A program made the position numbers and the translations under genes. Below the pieces are notes generated by a model. It had not been told where the DNA came from. It did no database searches and saw nothing but the letters and a program-made list of their open reading frames with translations. 32,985 bases of DNA, taken from Clostridia bacterium (GTDB taxonomy: Bacteria > Bacillota > Clostridia > Christensenellales > CAG-138). Position 1 is the first letter of the stretch; each line of letters starts with the position of its first letter. Positions 16,926 through 24,204 of this stretch are shown here, piece by piece. The stretch is taken from assembly GCA_017440405.1 (NCBI GenBank), contig JAFSHG010000001.1, forward strand, positions 1 to 32,985, read 5' to 3'.

Positions 16926-16954
16926 ATTATAATTCAAAACCGCCTTTATGTCAA
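16926..16954 (-). promoter_or_regulatory. Perfect consensus promoter of the HIT-RNase H-recombinase-patatin operon
   Basis: Read on the - strand, TTGACA (16954-16949) and TATAAT (16931-16926) are spaced by exactly 17 bases, so all twelve hexamer positions match the housekeeping consensus. This predicts strong, constitutive transcription of the four genes that follow. Confidence 0.88.
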
Positions 16955-16970
16955 TTAAAACCCAAAAACA

Positions 16971-17570
16971 TTACAGATTTAAGAAAAGCTCTCTGTTTCC
17001 CGTGCGCTTTGCAAACTGTGCTGATTTCAGCGATTTTTTGAAATCGGATATCTCAGCTGTTGAGAGCGAATTGCCGTTCACATCATAAGTGATACCTATT
17101 TTTGATATCACATGCATGACGGTGTGTTGTTCGCTTTTCCAAATCCGAAATGCACGGATTACAGATGCTACGGTTAAAATAGCGAATCCAAAGGCATCTA
17201 TCCCAAAGAACACAACACCGAATACCCCCGCCATACCGAATCCCATGGATAAAGATGCAACTTTTGTGCACAGAAATGAGAGTGCAGCACATGGCAGTGC
17301 GTACAGTGCTTGCAACAGTGATTTTTTACTCTTGCATAATGTGAAAGTAATGTCTTGCACATCTTCCACACGCAGAGCAACTGTCACCGTGCCCGACTTA
17401 TTTGAGGTATTGTATATATACAGGTACTCATCCGTTATGATGCTGAAATCGCCCTTTTTAAAGTCACCGCTTAAAAAGTCGCGCATATTGCGCATGTTGA
17501 ACACATCCACCACATGCTCCATGTGACTGAAAATTAAATCCACAATGTTATCATCGGTTGTGATATACAT
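16971..17570 (-). CDS. Membrane protein of unknown function, possibly PH-like
   Basis: I do not recognise a named family. The 199-residue protein has a soluble N-terminal part with alternating beta-type segments (FSIITDEYLYIYNT, VTVALRVEDVQDITF), two hydrophobic helices at about residues 90-145 rich in Gly, Ala and Phe, then a second soluble strand/helix part (HTVMHVISKIGITYDVNG). A PH-like fold split by a membrane hairpin, as in some bPH or YcxB-type proteins, would fit but is a guess. ATG 17570 is preceded by GGAGG at six bases; an upstream in-frame TTG at 17585 would place this site inside the gene. It begins about 20 bases behind the vanW terminator. Confidence 0.7.
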   Translation of the reverse strand: MYITTDDNIVDLIFSHMEHVVDVFNMRNMRDFLSGDFKKGDFSIITDEYLYIYNTSNKSGTVTVALRVEDVQDITFTLCKSKKSLLQALYALPCAALSFLCTKVASLSMGFGMAGVFGVVFFGIDAFGFAILTVASVIRAFRIWKSEQHTVMHVISKIGITYDVNGNSLSTAEISDFKKSLKSAQFAKRTGNRELFLNL

Positions 17571-17590
17571 ATCTCGCCTCCACAAAAGCT

Positions 17591-17628
17591 AAATGAAAAA
17601 CAGGCAACACAGTTTTTGCATTGCCTGT
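17591..17628 (-). terminator. Rho-independent terminator of the VanW-family gene
   Basis: On the - strand an 8-bp perfect stem (ACAGGCAA / TTGCCTGT, arms at 17628-17621 and 17607-17600) with a 13-base loop is followed by TTTTCATTT. It lies 11 bases after the VanW-family stop codon. Confidence 0.85.
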
Positions 17629-17639
17629 AAGTGTAAAAG

Positions 17640-19253
17640 TTACGGATTGGCAGTGGGAGTGGGTTCTGCCGTGGGGTCAGGTGCAGGTGACTGAGACGGC
17701 GACGGCGACTCAACGGGTTTATTGTACTTGCGTGTGAAGCTGCCGTCCTCATTTCTCACCATTTCAAGCCACGGGTCAAGTGCTGCACCCGCTTTATATC
17801 CCGACCATACATAATAGCGCATGGGATGCATCTTATAATGAGAATCGTCCACAAACTTAGTATCTACCAGTTTGCCGTCCTTGTAATAGTATGCGTATGA
17901 ATCATACAGATAACCTGTTATCGCCTTATTCATAAGACACCATTCGCCTTCTTTGAGTTTGCTCGTCTTGGTGTACTCAGTTTCCGTAGGCTCAATCTTT
18001 TTATTCAAGGTGGACTTAAATTCAATATTATCAAATTCATCCGGGAAAGCTGCGCCGTACACTGCACAGTATATGTTTTCACGTCCCGTATCCAGCCAAG
18101 AGAATACGTACACATCATAGTCGGTATCGTTTTTCCACTTGAAGTCGATGGTATCCGTGTTTATGGTTGCGTCCAAACCCGGGTCAACATATGAGCTTGC
18201 CTTAGAATGATTCTTGCGGAACACAATCTTCATGTCGGACTTAACCAACGCATTGTAAAGCGTGGTGGATACCTGACACACGCCGCCGCCAAGCTGATTT
18301 TCGGTAGCTGCACCGCCTGAAATCACGGCTGCTGCTTCACGCCAAATTTCAGGGTCTACTCGTCTGCCTATGGTTGCTTCCATGGAAAATACTTCGCCCG
18401 GCTTCACACATGTGCCGTTGAGGTAGTTTGCAGCCGTCTTTATGTTATGCACACGGTTTGCACCGTTACCTTCCGAATATGATGTGTGGAACCAGTCACG
18501 CAGTACCGTATTCTTCTTTATCTTTGAAAGTGTGATGTCGGCTTCAACCTTCTTTACGGGAAGTTCTACTTCGCCGAAATCACGTTCTCCGATTCTTTCC
18601 GTAAGCGTCTGTATGAGTGCTTCCTTATCTACTTCCAAGCCATCCACATCTTTTTCAAATCTGAACGGGTTTTTGTTTACTACGGATGAGTAACTTGCTT
18701 TAAAGTCTTTATCCAAAACTGCCTTTGCATTGACAGGCGCAACATAAACTTCCTGGCACAGTCCTTCCAGCTCTTTTTCCAAGAGGGCAGCGTCTATGGT
18801 GTATTCGATTTCATAATCCACACCTTCTTTTTCTACCTTCTCCACATACTGTTTCAGTTCCAAATAACCCGTTTCCGTAATCATTCCCAGAGCTTCACGA
18901 ACAATATCTTCGGTGTTGAATTTAATATCAAAGCAATCCGAATTAAGTGTGAAAGAAATGTCCTCATATTTCAGAGTAAACTCAATATTATCCGTTATGG
19001 CACTCTCAGCTTCTTTAAGTGCGAGTACGGCTTCATTATAATCCATGCCGCCCACATCCATACCGTTTACGGTAACACCGTTGGGTATAATTTTTGCGGT
19101 GAGAAGCTCTTTTCGCTCTGCTTCATTATTTATAGCTTTTATGTTCATTCCGCCCAGCGTTATGCAAAGTACAAAAGCGACAAAGAATACGCTTGCAGTT
19201 ACGATAAGCAGCGGCATAATACCTGTGAAAATCTTAAATTTCTTCTTGCTCAT
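17640..19253 (-). CDS. VanW-family protein with peptidoglycan-binding-like N-terminal domain
   Basis: This is an envelope protein of 537 residues. A basic start (MSKKKFK) and one hydrophobic helix (about residues 9-34) anchor it, with the rest outside. The extracellular part begins with a region resembling the YoaR/PG-binding-4 fold (about 60-240: NGVTVNGMDVGGMDYNEA). The VanW domain follows at about 245-430, with HNIKTAANYLNG, PGEVFSM, GGGVCQVSTTLYNA and FRKNHSKASSYVDPG. The C-terminus is a Pro/Ser/Thr-rich tail of about 25 residues. VanW proteins sit in vancomycin-resistance clusters and in many clostridial chromosomes; their biochemical role is unsettled. ATG 19253 has GGGGGAG upstream. 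It has its own promoter at 19312 and its own terminator. Confidence 0.92.
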   Translation of the reverse strand: MSKKKFKIFTGIMPLLIVTASVFFVAFVLCITLGGMNIKAINNEAERKELLTAKIIPNGVTVNGMDVGGMDYNEAVLALKEAESAITDNIEFTLKYEDISFTLNSDCFDIKFNTEDIVREALGMITETGYLELKQYVEKVEKEGVDYEIEYTIDAALLEKELEGLCQEVYVAPVNAKAVLDKDFKASYSSVVNKNPFRFEKDVDGLEVDKEALIQTLTERIGERDFGEVELPVKKVEADITLSKIKKNTVLRDWFHTSYSEGNGANRVHNIKTAANYLNGTCVKPGEVFSMEATIGRRVDPEIWREAAAVISGGAATENQLGGGVCQVSTTLYNALVKSDMKIVFRKNHSKASSYVDPGLDATINTDTIDFKWKNDTDYDVYVFSWLDTGRENIYCAVYGAAFPDEFDNIEFKSTLNKKIEPTETEYTKTSKLKEGEWCLMNKAITGYLYDSYAYYYKDGKLVDTKFVDDSHYKMHPMRYYVWSGYKAGAALDPWLEMVRNEDGSFTRKYNKPVESPSPSQSPAPDPTAEPTPTANP

Positions 19254-19311
19254 TTCTTACTCCCCCAAAGGATTTATGTGCGGTTACAAAAAATGCAAAT
19301 TCCGCTTCTCT

Positions 19312-19340
19312 ATTATAATATAGTCGCATCTATTTTGCAA
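19312..19340 (-). promoter_or_regulatory. Promoter of the VanW-family gene
   Basis: On the - strand TTGCAA (19340-19335) and TATAAT (19317-19312) are 17 bases apart. The -35 overlaps the last codons of the ECF-fusion gene, and the leader to the ATG is about 50 bases. Confidence 0.75.
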
Positions 19341-21063
19341 GTCCTGTTACAAGAAAATATTTCTCCAACATCTGTGCCGAAAGCGCAAATGCAGCACCGT
19401 CAAAAAATGCTCTTGCTTTTTCCATTATCCTGTCCGCATTTGCTGTATTTTCCGGCACCGTGAGGCGCAAAGAAGTATGCATTATTGTGAGTGTACCTTC
19501 TATCGCAGCACGTACTCTGTCCTGCTTGAGTGTTTCTGCGTCATAGCCTCTGTTCAAGCATCTTATAACAGCACGCAATGCCTTCACATAATCGCCGTGT
19601 TCAAAGTAGGTCAAGATTACATAGCAATCTGCATCTGCACGTCTGTGTTGCGGCATATCGGATATGAAACTTTCAAACGCATCCTCTGCATCTGCACCTA
19701 TTCGCAAAAGATTAAGTGCACGAGCAGGTATTTCATTTGCCTCAAAACCTATTCCCGAAGATGTAGGCACCACCGCCACGTTGGAAGTGCTTATACCCTC
19801 CTCCATATCGTCACATTCGGATAGGTCACGCAATTTCACCGTGGGTTCTGTAAATTCGGGGTAATCGTACACCGCCTCTTCCACTCGTGTAATCTGACGG
19901 TCCTTTGCTCCTATTTCCGCAATGTATTCAGAGAACTTATCAGCAGCTTCCGTGAGTTTTTCTGCATTTAAGAGGTCTGTGGATTCTGTGAAAATCTTAT
20001 CGGCAACCTTTGCAAATACAGGATTTTGTGCATCGCTCACCACCGCTGTATGAATTATATTCATTATTCCGAGGATTATGTTTTTATTGTCGGAATTGAG
20101 CATACGGGCCATTATATCACTACGCATGAAATCTATGAGACTCTGTGATGCTGTGGCATATTTTGAACGCTCTATAAAGCGCATTATGGCATACGCTTTC
20201 AAATTCCATGCTTCCCCGTCATTTGAAAACATGTTGAAGAATGCATCAAAGGCATTTACTGCCATCATCATATTGTCATCGTCCAAATACTTCATGCATC
20301 TGTCATGTCTGCGCTGCATGGTTTCATTCAAAACGGGAAGCAGTGAATCGGTTGCAGGTATTACGGCCACATTGAACTCGTCAACAGAACTGTTGAATGC
20401 ATCGGGAGTGTTGTCGTCAGAATCTGCATCATCCGTTTCCGGCAGTTCATACTCAGTTTTGCGACTCTTTGTAACGGCAGGCACCACCGCCCTTGCAATG
20501 AGTGCGGCTGCTATGGCTTCACATATTGCGCCCACAAAGAGTGTAACGGAGAATATTGCGGCGAACTGACCCCAAATTCCGTACATTCTGAAAAACATAC
20601 CCATGAGTCCCAGATACAAGACAGTGTTTGTAAGTGAACCTGCCACGGAAGCTACGGTAATAGCTATTGCATGGTGTTTCTTATCGGGTCTCGCCTTGTT
20701 TACGGATAAAAATCTGCACAGTGCATCATATGTGCCTCGCGTTACCATGGGAATTGCCATGCGGGGTACCATGCACATCACAATAACTGCAATGGGACTG
20801 TATCCCAAAAGTGCCGCTGCAAGTCCCGACTGTGCTGCAAGCGACAGACCGAATGCCGCAAGCGTACTGCACAGACCGAATGTGGCTCCCAAAGTCAGTG
20901 AGCTTTTCTTGTTTGTGGTCATAGCACCCACGATTACGGGGATATGAATTATGGTAAGGTTTATGAATCCCAACGGAATAAGCCCCAGTGGGGTCATTCC
21001 GAGCAATGCTATGAGTCCTGCAAGGATTGCCGTTGTGGTAAGATTTTTTGTTTTACGTGTCAT
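19330..21063 (-). CDS. ECF-transporter S-component-like membrane domain fused to a large soluble domain
   Basis: The N-terminal ~190 of 577 residues resemble the substrate-binding S component of energy-coupling-factor vitamin transporters. Features are TAILAGLIALLGMTP and GFINLTIIHIPVIVGAM, followed by five to six hydrophobic helices. An acidic linker (about 200-220, rich in Asp/Glu) leads to about 350 soluble, mostly helical residues with TPR-like periodicity (for example EAWNLKAYAIMRFIERSKY, CYVILTYFEHGDYVKALRAV). S components normally have about 170-200 residues and no such tail. ATG 21063 is set by AGAAGG seven bases upstream; the longer frame to 21141 has no such site. No energising ATPase or T subunit is in the window. 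Candidate substrates are pantothenate- or folate-type vitamins, but the sequence does not decide. Confidence 0.75.
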   Translation of the reverse strand: MTRKTKNLTTTAILAGLIALLGMTPLGLIPLGFINLTIIHIPVIVGAMTTNKKSSLTLGATFGLCSTLAAFGLSLAAQSGLAAALLGYSPIAVIVMCMVPRMAIPMVTRGTYDALCRFLSVNKARPDKKHHAIAITVASVAGSLTNTVLYLGLMGMFFRMYGIWGQFAAIFSVTLFVGAICEAIAAALIARAVVPAVTKSRKTEYELPETDDADSDDNTPDAFNSSVDEFNVAVIPATDSLLPVLNETMQRRHDRCMKYLDDDNMMMAVNAFDAFFNMFSNDGEAWNLKAYAIMRFIERSKYATASQSLIDFMRSDIMARMLNSDNKNIILGIMNIIHTAVVSDAQNPVFAKVADKIFTESTDLLNAEKLTEAADKFSEYIAEIGAKDRQITRVEEAVYDYPEFTEPTVKLRDLSECDDMEEGISTSNVAVVPTSSGIGFEANEIPARALNLLRIGADAEDAFESFISDMPQHRRADADCYVILTYFEHGDYVKALRAVIRCLNRGYDAETLKQDRVRAAIEGTLTIMHTSLRLTVPENTANADRIMEKARAFFDGAAFALSAQMLEKYFLVTGLAK

Positions 21064-21145
21064 AATTAAACCTTCTTGTATTCTGTGCGGTTTGTGCCGC
21101 ATGATTTGTATGCTTATACGGTGTTGTCCGCAAGCGTCCAATGTA

Positions 21146-21174
21146 ATTATGCGCTTTATGTTTCCTCATGTCAA
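21146..21174 (-). promoter_or_regulatory. Promoter of the ECF-fusion gene
   Basis: On the - strand TTGACA (21174-21169) and CATAAT (21151-21146) are 17 bases apart. The leader of about 75 bases contains a small hairpin (TGCGG / CCGCA) but no riboswitch I can recognise. A 12-base palindrome, AAATTGCAATTT at 21178-21189, sits four bases upstream of the -35 box. Confidence 0.8.
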
Positions 21175-21177
21175 GTG

Positions 21178-21189
21178 AAATTGCAATTT
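21178..21189. promoter_or_regulatory. Palindrome beside the ECF-fusion promoter, possible operator
   Basis: AAATTGCAATTT is a perfect 12-base palindrome in the AT-rich space between two divergent promoters. Its position directly upstream of a -35 box would suit a repressor or activator, but it is short and AT-rich enough to arise by chance. Confidence 0.3.
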
Positions 21190-21260
21190 TTATTGATTAT
21201 TATATGAATTTTTAAAGCAATTAACGGTATTTTGTTCAGTTGTAATTCTATTTCCCGCAC

Positions 21261-21289
21261 TTGAAATTTATGGATGTATGTGCTAAAAT
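21261..21289 (+). promoter_or_regulatory. Promoter of the PH-domain gene
   Basis: TTGAAA (21261-21266) and TAAAAT (21284-21289) are 17 bases apart, 40 bases before the ATG, and divergent from the ECF-fusion promoter. Confidence 0.75.
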
Positions 21290-21329
21290 AAACGACATAA
21301 AATTTAAGAATTTTTGGAGGTAACACTGA

Positions 21330-21737
21330 ATGAAAAAATCAGAAAGAGAAAAGTACGTTTGGTACGACAGAAAGCGAATCATATTCGGTTTGCCGTGGAG
21401 TTTCACACGTTATAAGCTTTTGGAGAAAAAACTCATCATTGATACAGGCTTCTTTTCACGCACTGAGGACGAAATCAGGCTGTACAGGATAATGGATATC
21501 ACGCTTAAACGCTCATTTTTTGAGAGAATATTCGGTTTGGGCACAATTCATTGCTGCACGAGCGATAAAACAAGCCCCGAATTTGATATTGCACATATAA
21601 AAAAGTCACCCGAAGTGAAAGAGCTTCTCTCCGACATGGTTGAAAGAGAGAGAAAGGAACATCGCATCGGAATCAGAGAGAATGTTATAGACGATTACGA
21701 CATGGATGAACATGACGATACAGACCCCGAAAACTAA
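21330..21737 (+). CDS. Bacterial PH-domain protein (bPH2-type)
   Basis: This protein of 135 residues resembles the soluble bPH2 domain of YdbS/YdbT-like proteins. The characteristic pattern is RYKLLEKKLIIDTGFFSRTEDEIRLYRIMDITLKRSFFERIFGLGTI, a strand-turn-strand block ending in the conserved I..a.D.t..sp pattern (here CCTSDKTSPEFDIAHI). There is no membrane helix, unlike YdbS. The last 20 residues are strongly acidic (DDYDMDEHDDTDPE). Function is unknown; such domains often bind partner proteins at the membrane. GGAGG lies nine bases before the ATG, and the gene stands alone between its own promoter and a terminator. Confidence 0.8.
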   Translation: MKKSEREKYVWYDRKRIIFGLPWSFTRYKLLEKKLIIDTGFFSRTEDEIRLYRIMDITLKRSFFERIFGLGTIHCCTSDKTSPEFDIAHIKKSPEVKELLSDMVERERKEHRIGIRENVIDDYDMDEHDDTDPEN

Positions 21738-21778
21738 AAAATGCATTATGGGCTAAGCCCAAAACCTTATAACGACAT

Positions 21779-21826
21779 AAAGAGAGAGAGCAAATCGGTT
21801 ATATGCCGAAAAGTCCTCTCTTTTTC
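21779..21826. terminator. Bidirectional terminator between convergent genes
   Basis: AAAGAGAG (21779-21786) pairs with CTCTCTTT (21816-21823). Inside is a small CGG/CCG hairpin, and a T-tract follows. It lies in the 115-base gap between the PH-domain gene and the response regulator, and A/T symmetry would let it serve both strands. The loop is longer than in a typical terminator. Confidence 0.55.
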
Positions 21827-21852
21827 TGTTAGTGAAGTTAAGTTTAGTACGC

Positions 21853-22566
21853 TCACTGCATTTTTAGGTAATCTTCCATGAAGGCGGAAAAATAGCTGTC
21901 ACCTATTTGCAGTTGCTCACCGTTTGAGAGTACAAGCGTGTTTCGCACTATCTTTCGCACATGCCGCACATTTACAAAGGCACTCCGACTGCAACGCACA
22001 AACTGCGGCGGCAATTCATTTGTGAGTACACGCATTGATTTTCTTTGCAGAATCTGTCTTTCACGCATATGAATTTCCGTGTAGTTTTTGGCAGCGGTTA
22101 TGCAGATTACTTCACTGTATCTGAGTACCACTCTCTCACCGAACTTGGTTATAATCTCATGCTGCTGTTCGCATTTTTCGCCGTGCAGAGCAAAGATGTG
22201 TCCCATACACTCATACACCTGTTCCCTCAGGTCGGGTGCTGTCTTTACTATAAAGCGCACAGCATTTACCATGTATCCCTTATACACATATTCCATGAGC
22301 GATGAATAAAAAATCTTGGGCAATTCGGGATACATTTGGCATATAATCTGTGCGGTTTCCAATCCGTCCGTACCCGTCATGGATATATCCAAAAATACGG
22401 CATCGGTACCCAAAAAGGCTTCTTTTTCTTGACTCAACACCGCATCGCCCGACTCGTATTCCGAAACACGCACATCTATGCTCCGTTCATTTGCCCAAGT
22501 CTTTATGAAGTTTGAAAGCAAGTATCTGTCTTTTGCACAGTCATCCACAATCACGATATTCAGCAT
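21853..22566 (-). CDS. LytTR-family response regulator (AgrA/LytR type)
   Basis: The 237-residue protein has an N-terminal receiver domain with the acidic pair Asp8/Asp9, phospho-acceptor Asp60 in FLDISMTGTDG and the conserved Lys in FIVKTA. A C-terminal LytTR DNA-binding domain follows (about 135-237: VVLRYSEVICITAAKNYTEIH, FVRCSRSAFVNVRHVRKI). LytTR regulators bind direct repeats upstream of promoters in peptide-signalling, bacteriocin, competence or virulence systems. Its start overlaps the kinase gene by seven bases, the usual arrangement. Repeats upstream of the kinase promoter are a plausible target for autoregulation. No AgrB/AgrD-like signal genes are in the window. Confidence 0.93.
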   Translation of the reverse strand: MLNIVIVDDCAKDRYLLSNFIKTWANERSIDVRVSEYESGDAVLSQEKEAFLGTDAVFLDISMTGTDGLETAQIICQMYPELPKIFYSSLMEYVYKGYMVNAVRFIVKTAPDLREQVYECMGHIFALHGEKCEQQHEIITKFGERVVLRYSEVICITAAKNYTEIHMRERQILQRKSMRVLTNELPPQFVRCSRSAFVNVRHVRKIVRNTLVLSNGEQLQIGDSYFSAFMEDYLKMQ

Positions 22567-23858
22567 GTTTCTTCCTCCGACAAGGGTAAAAATATGTTGG
22601 CTTCAAATCGGTCAGAGCATGGGTTGAAATGACATGCACCGCCGTATTTGCGAACGAGAAAATTTATCCGTGCCAAGCCTAAGCCGTGTTCCAATGAATC
22701 TTTCTTAGTGGTCAAAAGCCTCTCGTGCAGTTTCTTATAATTCCCATCGCTTGAATTTTCCACATATATGCGCAACATATCGTTTTCAGGTGTTACAGAT
22801 AAACGTATGTACGCTTTATCAGTTATTTTTTTGCTTGCTTCCAGTGCGTTGTCCAGCAGATTGCCGAGTATGGAGCAAAATTCCGTAACCGGCATGGGAA
22901 GACGCTCCGGTATAAACAGTTTTGAGGAAAAAGAAATTCCTGCTGTATCCGCACGCATCATGTGTTCGGATATGAGTGCGTCCAGCGAAACATTTCCCGT
23001 ATTTATGCGCATTTGTACCTGTGCAGGTTCGCTCAGGAGCTGCTCCACATACTCGCATATTTCATCCGAGTTTTTGCTCATGCCGAGTATGGTACGCAAA
23101 TGCAGATTAAAATCATGCTTGTTTGTTCTGAGAGCTTGCAGCATGGCACCCATCTGTTCGTAATGTTGCAATTCATCTTCATGTCGCCTTGCAACCATAC
23201 GCTCGTCCACATACTTTTTATTCACCGAGGCAATTTTATACGACAGAAAAAGCGATACCACGGATACAGAAAGCATGGCAAGCGACATGTACAAAAACGG
23301 GGATACGGAATGTAATACATCCGCTTTTGATTGAGCATACGAGAGTATGGCGGTGACGGAGCAAAGGCTGACTTGCATTATACCGAAAGTGGTGTACATG
23401 AGTTTAGGCGTGATAATGAGGTCCTGTGTCCTTATTCCCACCGTTATGAAGAAAAACAGAGTGAGTAAAATTACATATATCCAAACAGTGTAAATCCCCG
23501 ACTCTCCCGTTACGCCATAGCCCGTGATATGTAAAAAGAGCATGGAAAGAGTCCTTGCCGTTACGGAAAAAATGCGTGCACAAAAGCCGAACAGATATCG
23601 CATGTTCACGGAACGGTCAAAGCAAAACATAGCGTACAAAATCTCGGCGGTCATCAAAACCGCAGTAAATATGAACGTACCCGAAAGCGAAAACAGATAA
23701 AACAGAGTGGATAAAAGTGCTATGCACGGCCAACCGAATACGGCATCCTTGCGTCTTTTTACATCATACCCCACACAGAATTTCAGTATCATAAAGAGTA
23801 TAAAGGCTTCATAAAAGCATACGCATATATTCACTAAATCCCAAAGAAAATCCGTCAT
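22560..23858 (-). CDS. Sensor histidine kinase, GHKL type (AgrC-like)
   Basis: The 432-residue kinase has six to seven hydrophobic helices in the first ~210 residues, as in AgrC-type peptide receptors. A short coiled linker follows, then the dimerisation box NKHDFNLHL with probable phospho-acceptor His248. The ATP-binding GHKL domain has an N box (LGNLLDNALEASK) and a G box (EHGLGLARINFLVRKYGG). It is expected to phosphorylate the regulator encoded immediately downstream. ATG 23858 is preceded by AGGTGAT. The gene has a long leader of about 200 bases with two nested hairpins. Confidence 0.93.
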   Translation of the reverse strand: MTDFLWDLVNICVCFYEAFILFMILKFCVGYDVKRRKDAVFGWPCIALLSTLFYLFSLSGTFIFTAVLMTAEILYAMFCFDRSVNMRYLFGFCARIFSVTARTLSMLFLHITGYGVTGESGIYTVWIYVILLTLFFFITVGIRTQDLIITPKLMYTTFGIMQVSLCSVTAILSYAQSKADVLHSVSPFLYMSLAMLSVSVVSLFLSYKIASVNKKYVDERMVARRHEDELQHYEQMGAMLQALRTNKHDFNLHLRTILGMSKNSDEICEYVEQLLSEPAQVQMRINTGNVSLDALISEHMMRADTAGISFSSKLFIPERLPMPVTEFCSILGNLLDNALEASKKITDKAYIRLSVTPENDMLRIYVENSSDGNYKKLHERLLTTKKDSLEHGLGLARINFLVRKYGGACHFNPCSDRFEANIFLPLSEEETC

Positions 23859-23886
23859 ACATCACCTGTTACATGTCTTTTTATGC

Positions 23887-23994
23887 GACGGTCTGCAACT
23901 TGCGTTCAAGTATTTTTTATCAAAACCCGAGTGCCAAATAGGTCTTGCAATGCAAAATATGCTGCTTGTCCGCAAGCTGAACCTTCAGACCGTC
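23887..23994. ncRNA. Structured leader element with nested inverted repeats
   Basis: GACGGTCTG (23887-23895) is the exact complement of CAGACCGTC (23986-23994), and inside it CTTGCG (23899-23904) complements CGCAAG (23971-23976). A local GCTTG-TCCG-CAAGC hairpin (23964-23977) would compete with the inner pairing. On the - strand this lies in the transcribed leader of the kinase gene. It could be a regulatory leader RNA, a small RNA or a MITE-like repeat element; I recognise no known family. Confidence 0.45.
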
Positions 23995-24008
23995 AAATGG
24001 AGGATGAG

Positions 24009-24060
24009 ATGAGAAAGCGGAACGTCCTCGTGACTTATTTTGAGGAATTACCGTTCTCAT
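24009..24060. other. Second imperfect hairpin in the kinase leader/promoter region
   Basis: ATGAGAA (24009-24015), CGG (24018-24020) and TCCTC (24025-24029) pair in order with TTCTCAT (24054-24060), CCG (24051-24053) and GAGGA (24042-24046). The three stems stack symmetrically. The predicted transcription start of the kinase promoter (about 24056) falls inside the outer stem, so it may act at the DNA level or belong to the same repeat element as the neighbour hairpin. Confidence 0.4.
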
Positions 24061-24062
24061 AT

Positions 24063-24128
24063 ATTATATTAACACAGTCCATATACAGTAGCAAATCGGT
24101 TCGTCCCTTAAACTCAAGTTTCGTCCCT
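24063..24128 (-). promoter_or_regulatory. Promoter with tandem direct repeats upstream of the histidine kinase
   Basis: On the - strand a perfect TATAAT (24068-24063) has no good -35 (CTACTG, 24091-24086, at 17-base spacing). Directly upstream are two exact copies of AGGGACGAA (24108-24100 and 24128-24120), exactly 20 bases apart. A weak -35 with two helical-turn-spaced repeats is the layout of activator-dependent LytTR promoters, so autoregulation by the encoded regulator is plausible. No binding data are available. Confidence 0.55.
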
Positions 24129-24129
24129 C

Positions 24130-24187
24130 GATTAAAAATATATTATTTTAAGCGGTGGGGCATACATTCAAGTACACGCCCCACCGC
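24130..24187 (-). terminator. Terminator of the GerMN lipoprotein gene
   Basis: A 10-bp perfect stem (GCGGTGGGGC at 24152-24161 and GCCCCACCGC at 24178-24187) with a 16-base loop lies 17 bases after the stop codon. The tail on the - strand is AT-rich (TTAAAATAATATATTTTT) rather than a pure T run. Confidence 0.75.
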
Positions 24188-24204
24188 AGTTCGTGGCCAT
24201 ATGC

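Noticed and set aside
17640-19253. VanW-family gene as part of a vancomycin-resistance cluster.
   Set aside because: No vanH/A/X/R/S genes are in the window; VanW-family proteins are common in clostridial chromosomes.
21064-21145. Riboswitch in the leader of the ECF-fusion gene.
   Set aside because: The leader is only about 75 bases and shows just a 5-bp hairpin; I could not match it to THF, TPP, FMN or cobalamin aptamer motifs.
23920-24060. A 46-codon - strand reading frame in the leader of the kinase gene, considered as a signal-peptide precursor.
   Set aside because: Its ATG lies between the -10 box and the predicted transcription start, there is no ribosome-binding site, and the sequence is explained by the two hairpin blocks. 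It has no AgrD-like features.
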